Made by a program: the position numbers and the translations under genes
The notes under the pieces: generated by a model
The model's input: the letters and a program-made list of their open reading frames with translations, nothing else
Told to the model about the DNA's origin: nothing
The model's database searches: none
Origin: Suillus spraguei
Taxonomy: Eukaryota; Basidiomycota; Agaricomycetes; Boletales; Suillaceae
NCBI GenBank assembly: GCA_016800925.1
Contig: JABCPU010000226.1
Span: forward strand, 1-64,000
Direction: 5' to 3'
Length of the DNA: 64,000 nucleotides
Shown: one piece after another, positions 21,981-32,284 of the stretch
Layout: every line of letters starts with the position of its first letter
Position numbering within the stretch: the stretch's first letter is position 1

Positions 21981-23853
21981 TAGTGAGAAAAGTCACGCTG
22001 ACCATCAAAACCCCGTTTTCGACAAGCATCTCGTTAATGTCTGCGGTGGCAACTGAAGGATTTCCTTATAGCGATGAAATAGCCTTTTCACTCCACTAAG
22101 GCGGTGTAGCAAACAAAGTCACACTGACCATGAAAGTGCTGTTTTAGACAAGTGTCTCATTACCGTCTACAGCGGCTACCGAGAAAACCCCTAAAGCGAG
22201 CATTACCCCTTTTTGCTTTGCTGGTACCGTTTTCACTCCATGGATCCTTGCCCCTTACTGAATTTTGCTACCAATGTCCTCCTGTCCATTCCATTTCCGT
22301 CTAAGATCCATTGGTGCGTAGCATATTCGTTTCTGCCGTTACTAAAGCTACGGCAAGACTTACCTTACCTTCCGTGAAGCCGCTTGCTCGCTGCGTGCCT
22401 CTTAGCTAAATATCTCTATCTCGCTACCATTCTCGCTATGTATTCCGGCCGTTCACGGTACATGTTAAAAAGGACTCTTCGCACATTCTGGTACTTTTAC
22501 TTTCCCTCTATGGTACGCACGGTACTTAGAAATTGTCACCACTACTGTCTCTAACGGAATAAAGTCTTTCGCCAAAGTCACTGTCTCTTAAGAATTGTTT
22601 TACTGCTGCACGCACCACCGCTCTCTACCGCTTTCCCGCGCTTCACCGCTTGCGCTACGCTTTCCCATGCTTCACCACTTGTTTTACCGCCAGTTTCCCA
22701 CGCCTTACCGCAGTTTTACCACACGCACTACCGCAGTTTTACCACTTTCGCTACCGCTTGTCTACCGATTTCCCACGCTTACCGCTAGTATTACCGCTAG
22801 TTTCCCATGGACCGGAGGTCACCGCTAGCATCTCGCTACCTCCGATGGCAGTCTTGCACCACAGGTTGGGCATTATTAGACTATACTAACTTAGCATTCC
22901 CTTTAGGGTCGAACGTTCTTGCCTTCGCAAGTGAAGCAGACTAAGTAGAGCGCAAGACTCGCATACTAGTTTAGGCTGTGGTTTATCTACAGCCCAGGCT
23001 AAATTGTATCTTTACAGCGGAACCGTTCTTCTCCCATGAACCCTTACCAGATCCTCATGCCAATGCCCTCATGTCCCATCCTATTCCGTCTAGAATCCAT
23101 TGGTGCGTAGTTACCTCACTTCCGCCATTACTAAACCTATGGCAGGATTTACCTTACATCCCAAGGGGCCACTGCACGCTGTGTGCCTGTTTATTAAGTA
23201 CCCTGTTTATTTTCTTTCTCACTACCGGACTTGCATAGCTATCTTGTACGCGCTCACATATGTTAAAAAGGACTGAACATACATACTGTTACTTTTACTT
23301 CCTGTTACATCCCTTCACTAGGACTTAGTATCTGAAACACTTGCTGATCGCAATCCACTTACTTTTGAACTCCCCTTCATTTGAACATCGCTCTTAGATT
23401 TAACCGCCAGTAACTTTACCGCTCGAAGTACTGCGCGACTTTTGACTTTGCTACTTGTAACTGGACCGTGGCCAGTGATCTCGCTGGGTCATTTTCTCTC
23501 TCTTCTGCATTCTCGCTCACACGGAGTTGCTGCTACTGCTACCGCACCACCAGTGGTAATAACATTTTTGTCTCGCTCAAGTAACTTTTTCTTGCTCTCG
23601 CTAGCTAACTGCTGCAACTATCCTTGCCGCGCATGTACCGCTGACACTGCGCTAGTACCGCAGATATACCACTACCGCCGCTAACCTCAGGAGTCGGAAA
23701 TCTCGTTTCCTTATTAGTATTTCCTTGTTTCCTTCACACTAACATAGAAGGAATTGCTTCTATTTGCAGTCCTCTTGGGCCGAATATCTCACTCGCACCT
23801 TCAGTAGGATTAACGCTGCGCTTATACTTAGGCCAGCGTGAGTTTCTTCATTT
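21981..23853. mobile_element. 1.87-kb non-coding insertion in the DDE_1 gene
   Basis: The ends form an imperfect inverted repeat of about 23 bp (TAGTGAGAAAAGTCACGCTGACC against the inverse of GGCCAGCGTGAGTTTCTTCATTT). The flanks are CGATG and CAATG, a 5-bp duplication with one CG-to-CA change. Near the left end a segment of about 130 bp beginning AGTCACnCTGACCAT is present twice in tandem. Copy C of the TACCGC-rich repeat lies inside, and about 22254-22505 is repeated at 23040-23305. No coding frame is supported. It may be a non-autonomous element or nested LTR pieces. Confidence 0.65.
22512..23016 (+). repeat. Dispersed TACCGC-rich repeat, copy C
   Basis: It aligns end to end with copy B (20061-20567): the same lead, minisatellite core and terminal TGTATCTTTACA. 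It lies within the insertion at 21981-23853. Confidence 0.78.
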
Positions 23854-24645
23854 CAATGACAATATCAAGACCTTGGTAAATGTGAGTTGCATGAGCTGGA
23901 TAACAGAGAATGTGGATATTGTTCTGGTGTGCATAGTTGAGAAAGTCCTGAGTGTAGTGGGAGTTGTGACCATCTACAAGAAGCAACTGTGCATGACCGT
24001 TTGCCTTCACACATGTCTTCTTGTCAAAATCCTCGATCCATAAATGACCAAGGACACCATCTGTCCAACCTTTTAGTGAATGTGCAACACTAGAAACTAG
24101 TAAGTATTTGATTGAATTTATTGAAGTCAATAACTGATGATGTGTTTAAAGTGTTGCCTTGATGCCAATTGGTTGAGAATGATTTGCCCTTGTATATTAC
24201 AGTCGGAGGGATTTCATTACCATCAGCACAGATTGTCACCATCACCGTGATATTGATATTTTCATGATTACCATCATGCTGCTGTTACTGATTACTCCTC
24301 CCTGCAGGACCAAATATACATTCTTGCAACCCTTCACCTGGTTGAAAGCCACTTTCATCGGCAGCCCAAATGCAATCTGGCTCAATGTTTTTCTCCTCAA
24401 GTGTCTCTTCAAGAAGCTTGTACAATTCCGCATTTGTGTTTGGATTGACTGCGCGACCACGAGCTGTATCTAACAATGAACTCCAGTAGCAATCCAATTG
24501 AGCTGAATGCTGTCCGACAAAGCGGTCAGTCTAGTTTTTCCCCACACCATCACTAGGGAATGAGTCTCCAAGTCTCGCTTGCAAGAGAGCATCAACATGG
24601 AATTTGAGATGCTTGTGGTTAAGCGGAAATCCTCACTTGGTGTTA

Positions 24646-25660
24646 CAAGAACACCTTCTTGCACCCCTACTATCATTTTTCCTCCTATGCATTGCCATCT
24701 ACTCTCGTCCCGATGAGGCCTCCATCCTTGTTCTTTGCTACCTTGTCTGGCTTGCCATCATCACTCCTTACCTCGCCTACGCTCATCTCCTCCATCGCCA
24801 CTAAACACACACTCTTCCGGTACCCCTCACGCTCACACGCACTCTTCGCACTTCTCGCATCTCAAGCGCCTCTGTCGCGTTCGATGCCTCCCTCTGTGCT
24901 TCAACACATGCTACCCCCTGGTTCATACAAACAGCCCTTTGGCTCAAGGACTACGTCTGGTGTTGTATTTCCTCTTATCTTTTCCTTTGCATTTACCTAT
25001 GACTCATGCGTCGCCTCATTGGCTCATACCCTTTATACCTTTGGCTCTGCACCTGTGACTCCCCTTTGCACATGCGGGCATTCATTGGTTCATATGCCTC
25101 TGACTCATCTGTGAGCATGTGTCTTCCTATTGGCTATCTGACTTCATACTTAATCTAGCAATACTTATGTATTCGCGCTCCACTTCAATCTTACGTATAA
25201 AAGATAGCCTTTGTACTTCTTTAACTTGAATCTACTTGATCTTCAACCCTGAACTTCCTTTCGATAAGCTTATCATCTCTATTCAAACTTCGTAGAAGCT
25301 CATTGCTTCTACATCTTTGATCATTGTCAAGAACCTTGTCTCTGTGATGTAGGTCATGAGACAGCACATAGCACCCACCTCTGACCAATGCAACTAGCAC
25401 ACTCCATGCTAGGAGACCGATATGCATGGGCTGCCACTCTTGATAGAGCGCCCATCGCAGACACCACTCAAGTTCATTAGCGCCTGGCTAGGTCACTAAC
25501 ACCCAGTAAGTCAAGTGCACTGTAAAACACTGCCTCTAGTAGTACCACAGTGGCGACTACTGTGTTTCAAGTTGCATCAATCGCCATACTAACCTGTGGC
25601 GTCAATGTCAGTCAAGTAGTACCCTCAGTGAATCAAACTAATGCTATATCTTTTGGCAGA
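24646..25660. other. Non-coding repeat-like stretch with a TATA box
   Basis: It starts close to TGTTACAAGAACACC, which looks like an LTR beginning and coincides with the 5' truncation of the DDE_1 relic. A clear TATAAAAG lies at about 25196-25203, and C/T-rich sequence precedes it. I could not find a matching end or a target duplication, so solo-LTR status is a guess. The open frames here are compositional. Confidence 0.35.
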
Positions 25661-25732
25661 GGAATGGTCTTCTCAGAGAAACCAAAGCCCCAAGCAGGAG
25701 CAGCCAGAATGAGATACAGGCCATGAGGAACT

Positions 25733-28700
25733 GTGGGTGCTACCTTGACCAGCAATTTAAAGTTGACAGCAGATGGTCATATTCAAAGATCACCAATAAC
25801 CTATTGTACCTGGTTTCCAAAGGTCTTCAGATACCTGGATATGCAAGTTGAGAAGCGAACATCACAACCACGGCCTGGCCAAGAAGACAAACCTCTTTGG
25901 CGCCTCCTGAACAAGTCTGGACTGCTATCGACAGTTGTTGATGTCGCATTTCTGACTGGAAGTGACCTCACAAAACATACAGGATGAGAAAAAGCCAGCT
26001 CCAGTGAATTTCATCTCTGGTTTGGTAGGTTCATGTGTATTTGCTTTGATATTATGTGCTAACAAGTCCAATTATCAGTAATGAGGAATCGGATCCCTGA
26101 TGACGTTTATGAATCTTGGAACACGCAGCCTGTCATCGCAGGTTCGGATTCCAAGCATGATGGCAGTGACCAGCTTTTGTCTGATACAGACAGTTCAGCT
26201 ATTGATAAGTCAGACAACGAGATCGCGAGTTCCTTAATGGAATTGGATCTGACCGATGGCGAAGTCAAGGACTCAGACCCCAAAGGTAAAATGAAGGCTA
26301 GATCACCAAAAAGTACCAATTGCAGTGAGTGTTCAGTTATTCAGATTATACTAAGTGTGCATGTCTTACTTGTCTGTTTTGCAGCGAAAAGAGTACTTTC
26401 TCCTGACGAGTCACCATCAGATACGAAGCAAGGGGCTCAAAAGAAAGTAAAGAAAGGTTTGTCACTTCACCTGTTTTCTCAGATACTTAATTTCACATTC
26501 AGAATCAGCAAGTGACACTAGCATTCAGCTACTCTTTATGGACTCAGCAAGTTCAAGTTCTCAAGCTCCCCCATCAACCCAGCCTGCTCAATTCAGTAGC
26601 CTCCATAAGTTCATAATTTCGTTGGCTCATTACTTATTATTTATTATCAGCAGAAACAGTGTCATTTCGCAGTCGGGTACATGCTGATGCTGCTACTGGC
26701 CTGCGACTCAAGGATGAACTATCATCTCCACCTGAATTTGTGTCAGTCAGTGAGGATGATATCCTCTGGCGCAATAAAACAAGTGACAATGACCCCTTTG
26801 CCCTGGAACAGATCAATCCATGGGACTCTTGTTATATCATGTGTCAGAACGCTGCTAACTTTCTCGTTTGAGTGCCATACTGGTCTCCTTTGAGCTACAT
26901 ACAGTCATACTAATTTTATTTATTGTATCTTCCTCATGCTTTGTGGTACATACCATCAATCTCATCCCACACTCGTCACATCACCCATCCTATACACCTA
27001 CCTTGCATCCTTGTGATGCACTAGCTAATGATAAATTGTAATCACATACATGACTCCATTGGTTACTATTCACACTCTTTGCCAAATGCCAAGTCACAGC
27101 GGGAAATCCCGGTTGAAAGCTGAATGCCGGCTTACGCCACATTATTCACTTATAAGGTATGATTGTAACAAAACGCCAACTTTTGAAACCATGCCTCCTC
27201 TCCATTTATTACAGTACAACAGCAGCAGCTGGTAGTGTCAACCAAAACTTTCAACCAGAGGAGCATCCCCAGGGAATGCTAGGATTGAAACAATTCTTGT
27301 TGGAGGTTGAGCCACAACTGTTACTGCAGAGTCAGCTTCAAGCTCACCAGTAACAAATGAGCCTCAGTCAATACCAAACTCACTGAAGCCAGAAGATATC
27401 CAAAATGTAGAATCAAACACAGAAGGTCCTGGTACTGATTATCAGTAGAATACTAAATGGTGGCGATGGACCCAAACTTGAGGTATGAAAAGCCTCCTGT
27501 TTTTTATCTTTCTCAGGCTGATTGCTGAGGTAGGTGTTCTCGAATGTTTCAAAAGATGATTATACATACATTTTGGATGTTATCAGATCAGACTGCAGAG
27601 TCATTCACAAGTGAGTCTTTCTGTCTTCTTTAAATTGAAGCTGAGCTTGTACTTTGCTTTAGACCATCATATATTCCCCGTTTTCAAAAACTCATTGCCA
27701 CCCTGCCTTCACCAATACACGAAGCAATCCTGGTGCCTTTGCACACAGAAATGGGGATTATCATCAGCTCTCTTAAAATCCCTCTCAACTTTGAGGTTTC
27801 CTTGCCTATCCACATGGCGCACATGGTAGACGTGCCCATTACATCGGATCTACCTCTCAATGAGAGCTACCGGCTTGGAATACCAGACCTACATCAGGAA
27901 ATTCACACATTCCTTAACATGCTTAATCAGCTTAACTCACTTATCTCAAAACTTGTTTGCTCTCTCTCACATCATTCACCTGGCATATCTTATATTTTTT
28001 GAGTGCGAAATACAATAAAACATGTATATTAATATATCTCAACTTTTTTTTTCTGAATTCATTCACATTGAAATTTTGGACAAGTAGATTCAATTTCACC
28101 AAGGCAGTTAAGTGTAAATAAGTCCGCATAAGGGCACGTCAAGGAATGTGTGAATTTCCTGATGTAGTAGTGATGCTTCAGACACGTGATGCCAATATCT
28201 TTCCACTATGGCCATTTGAGGTATCTGTCTCTGAGACCTCCAAAAGTGCCGTTGGGAGGTTGCAGACCTACGGTGATTGGAACGAGAACATCTTAGCGGC
28301 CACTCACATCAGCATCGTCGAAGCCCAGAACCACGTTACACCCACACATGAGTGGGGCATCGAGAAGCAGCTGGATCAGAGGGGGCTTCGGATCAAGGAC
28401 TTGGCACGCTTGGAAGATGGTGGAATTGCGTCGCTCTCTCATACGTGGTTCCACCCGACAACAGTCACAATCACTATGTGGATCCGCCCTCCCAACAAGC
28501 GCTTGAATTTGGACTCTCGTCAGCGTGCATATTATGCTACTGCCGTATGTGATTTTTTTGACTCGTTCAATATTAACGCTAACTATTCAAATTAACAGTT
28601 ACTCTACTCTGATCAAGACAACAAGGGCCTAGAGAAAGTCGAACATATATTCAAACGCACGCTGGAAATGATCCGTGATACGGTTGTCAGCCACCTACAG

Positions 28701-29000
28701 ACTGAGCACAAGCATGAACAAGCGTTGCTGTAAGCACTAAGTTCTATCTACTAATTATTGTGATTCATTATTTTCAGGTCTTCACTCCAGGTTGTGAGGG
28801 ACTGGTCCCTACCAAGTAAGCTACTTGATTGGGGTATATGCAACAGGGAACTTTCAGCAGCAGCAAAGCAGATGGGATTCAATCGGTACCGCTCGTGGCA
28901 CCGCAAGTTCCTCAAGCATGTTGCCGATGAAGAAGAGGATGTCCCAAGCGTTGGACAGAGCAATAGAGCGAAGCGTGCATAGTATGTGCCATGCAAATTT
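25733..29000 (+). pseudogene. Multi-exon gene of unknown function, probably degenerate
   Basis: Several exon-like blocks in the same direction are separated by short GT-AG gaps. 25740-25990 reads VDSRWSYSKITNNLLYL with stops. 26081-26320 is acidic (SDTDSSAIDKSDNEIASS). 26650-26870 reads VSVSEDDILWRNKTSDNDPF. 27640-27920 reads LHTEMGIIISSLKIPLNFEV. 28146-28590 and 28600-28980 form the best-preserved part. That part has FPDVVVML, PLWPFEVSVSETSKSAVGRL, NILAATHISIVEAQNH and WIRPPNKRLNLDSRQ. The order PD...FEVSVSE...ISIVEA resembles the core of PD-(D/E)XK nuclease-like proteins, though the lysine is not evident. Whether this is one gene or two is uncertain. Confidence 0.4.
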
Positions 29001-29257
29001 TCATTCTGTTTAGCTTTCAAATTGTACTACATTGTGTCTGTAAGTTTTGCCGGTGTTGTTTGAATGATTACATGTACTATATGCTTCTCATCATTCCTAG
29101 TTTGATCATGATTGTCCCATTGATACAACCGCTGGCATCTTATTTCAAACATGCAGCAAGCCTGAGTCTCGTTTGAAACACGTGGGAAGCCTTGTAAAAC
29201 ACATAGTAGCATTGAGTTGACCCGCATGAATGTGTAAATAAAGCCCTCAATGTGTGA

Positions 29258-29400
29258 AAATACATAGTGCGGATAAGGCTGAATCAAACGCGGAGGCTCT
29301 ATTGACAAGACGTGGAGGTTCTATTGAAAATATGTAGTGTGGATAAGGCTGAATCAAACACAGAGGCTCTATTGACAAGACGCGGAGGTTTTATTGACAA
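29258..29400 (+). repeat. Two-copy tandem repeat, about 69 bp
   Basis: A block reading GTGCGGATAAGGCTGAATCAA then GCGGAGGCTCTATTGACAAGACG is present twice, followed by a partial third piece. Differences between copies are mainly CG versus CA or TG. No function is apparent. Confidence 0.7.
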
Positions 29401-32284
29401 GACGCGCAATGCGGGAATCGAATGGGCAGTGCGGGGGGGACAGCGCGCAGGGGTGCAAACGCGCATATATTAAATGTGCAGATATAACGCCATAATTCTG
29501 TGCTTGGTGAAGTCGTGCTTTGTGTGCGCACCGTCAATCATGTCATCTTCATGAATGGCTTTTCTTTGCGTACCTCTATTGATGATGTGACAATGTCCTC
29601 CCATTAGCACATGCTCAAGGTTATATCCTCACTGCTCTGCTTTTTCTCCATTCCTTCCTCTTCAGATGCCGCATCCCACATGGCACTGAGACAGCATGAC
29701 AATCCTGTATGGTTTTATTACGACAATCAATATTATCACAACAGCTTGCAAACTCTCCCCGCGTCAGTACTGACCCTTATATTGCCCACCGTTTTGTACA
29801 AAGAAGGCAACAATTCATACGAAGACCACCGCTCTTTCTGTTATCTTGCCTTGCTTTTTACAACATCGCACCAATCTCTCGTTCATGACTGATGACCTCT
29901 TATTCAAAGAATTTGCTGACGTCCCGGTACCTCCTGTTTTTTTTAAAAATTCCAATTAATGTCCTATTGAAAGAGTACTCTATGGAGGACAGTACGAGCT
30001 AGTCTGAGGGCCCCGGAACTGCGAATGCCCTGACCTAGGACGTTCCCGCCGGCCGTACCTCCTGGTTGTTCCAAGACTCGAAGTGTTCTCATTTCCAGCC
30101 ACATTCAAATGATATACAGTAAACAGGTCGCGGCTGCTCTGCGTAAACCCCCTCCTCCCACTGCTGTGATTGCAATAGACCGTATAGCCAATGAAGCTTC
30201 TTTGGCATTACACTTGCCTTGGATATCCACGCTGTTGGATGCACAAACTCACAAACTTGAAACTTTGTCTTCGTTGGTTGTTTCTTCTTGTATTCCTGAG
30301 TCTGTATGTCATGCACAATATCATGAGGTGGGCAAGCATCAAGGTCAAGAAGTCAAGTAACGACTGAGGGCTGTTTGGACAGAAATAGTGACATGTGGAC
30401 TTGAGGAGGGGATAATAAAGTCAGAATTTGATATAGAACGTATCGTTCAGATGGGGCATTTTGGCAGGACCTCAATTAATGAACTGCACAGTCCCTGTCA
30501 AATATAATCCCCACAGACAGTTTTCCGGAGAGTACTGTGATTTGCGTCGGACAAAACCCTCCGTGGGTGTCGGAGACAGACGTGTCTGAGACTTGCAAAT
30601 GTGATAGTGCGTACCTGCAATATTCAAGTATTATCACTGTTGTTGAACGTTGAAGCTTCAGATTATCCGGCTTCTTCCATCTCCGCTTGATCCCCGCACT
30701 TTCCCGCACTGGCACTTATCAGTCAAATATTATTCATGATTTTGCTGGCTGCCGCCTCGTCTCGTCCATGGTGCCCACTCCCGCTTGCACCCCAGCACTC
30801 TGGCCGTATCATACACGCAAATTTACATCTTGCTGAAATTTGAATGCGTAGCAAGTATTGCATATTCCTCCCTGATCGTTTCTTTGAACCTTTCTGGAGC
30901 CTTCAGTGTCTCATAGTCGTCATTGTACTTCCGATCACAACGTCATCAAAATACAGAAACTGTGCGAATTTCATGATTATCCCAAGTTTCAAGCGGAATC
31001 AAGCCTATAGCTCGCATTGCTTATCAGAGGTTCATGCAATATTCTCCGACTCTGTTGCTTCCGTGCCCTTATAGTCATCGGTATTCCTAGTAAAGATGTA
31101 CAGTAGCAGTCCGCTGAGTGTTGAGAAAAGGACCGCAAACCATGGAAGGATCGCACAGAGTCTTTGTATCGTTTAACAGGGAAACCTGATACCATTAGTA
31201 TACATGGTAATCTCTTACTGTATTCCGATGTTTACTCCATCTGCTGAATGACGCTTTGAGATACTACGAATTCATCGAGAGTTGCTGCGATTTTTGTCTT
31301 CCAACTGATGAAATTTGCGACAAAGCTGAGACGGGGGAGAAGACTGTCAAAAGTGCACAAGCTGCTGCGATGACATAACAAACTGGGAAGGTATCCTGAG
31401 ACGGGCATCAAAGAAGCCCATTACGTGTCTTGGCACAAACACCTTATCATGATAGTTTGTATAAAAAATCGATTCAACTTGTTATTGTCCGTTTGGGGTA
31501 TAGCACCCTAGGACCAAGAACGGGCGACATAGTGACCGCGTCTCCAACTTCGCAGATGTCCTGGTGAAGGGGTGACCTCCAACAGTCCGCTGTTCGGTCC
31601 CTGGTGTTTGTTGTGGATGACACAAGTAGTACTCCGGTACGAGGGGAATCATGGAGAACGGAGTTTCAAGGAAACAAAAGGAAAGGTGGGAGAACCTGTT
31701 GCAAGCGCCCTGGTAGGCTGGTCGACTATGATGCATTGATTATCCACAATGGTGCCATTGGGCACACTCTTGAAAGCTTGATGTATGACTCTATGAGCTA
31801 TCTTGGTTGGACCTTCATTGAGACTCCTCAATTTAGTTAAACCTTGTGCAAGTCGCAGTGTTCACTCACTTCATTAAAGCATTAATCACGATCAACCACC
31901 TAACAATCAAGAAGTGAGACGAGAAGTAAAATCTTGGAGGTCATATGGTATGAGAGTGGCGTGGTAGTGGGTATAGTGAGGGACAGTTACGAATGTATCC
32001 TAAGAAGCAGGAGTGTTATATCACTTTTGAACCATGTAGATCTGCTCCTCGAGCGCAATGAGAAATCACGCGAAGTATCACTGTGACTCGCTACGAGTCC
32101 CCAAAGTTATTGTGTGTTGCTGTCTTTCGTGAAGATCAGAATGCAAGTACCCCTTCAACAGTAAAAAATAAGATCCCAGACATTACTCAAAAATGACCGC
32201 CCGGTCCTAGTTGAGGACGATGATAGTGATCATACATGTGCCTATCCAAATCCTATACTGGCGTTAAGCACATACTTATTTGAT
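29401..32284. other. Intergenic, no supported gene
   Basis: Apart from repeat copy R2 (30137-30299) I see no motif-bearing frame. The longest frames (for example 29611-29892 and 31604-31840, plus strand) lack introns, partners or known motifs. The region separates the repeat-rich left side from the gene island. Confidence 0.45.
30137..30299 (-). repeat. Dispersed repeat copy R2
   Basis: This is the inverse copy of 1445-1603. It also contains sequence equivalent to what follows the gypsy insertion on its right side, so it shows what the site looked like before that insertion. Confidence 0.6.

Larger units (their letters stand above)
20840..24645 (-). pseudogene. DDE_1 (pogo/CENP-B-like) transposase relic, split by an insertion
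   Basis: Read on the minus strand, the part from 24645 to 23854 has WSSLLDTARGRAVNP, CIWAADESGFQPG (first catalytic Asp), ENINITVMVTICADG, SLKGWTDGVLG, LLLVDGHNSHYT (second Asp) and THIYQGLDIV (third Asp). The sequence resumes at 21980 with VFGPLKHYWTQERDKYER, LTPETICIAFRKTGVLLFNP, and a lysine- and glutamate-rich C-terminus to 20840. The two halves fit exactly if 21981-23853 is removed. Defects include a TAA near 24285, a stop at 21278-21280 and a TGA at 21134-21136. The N-terminal helix-turn-helix part is missing upstream of 24645. Such proteins bind terminal repeats and cut DNA in the nucleus; this copy is dead. Confidence 0.85.

Noticed and set aside
29611..29892. Small secreted-protein candidate with a hydrophobic start (MLKVISSLLCFF)
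   Set aside because: The signal-like stretch is short, there is no cysteine pattern or family motif, and the flanks look like repeat debris.
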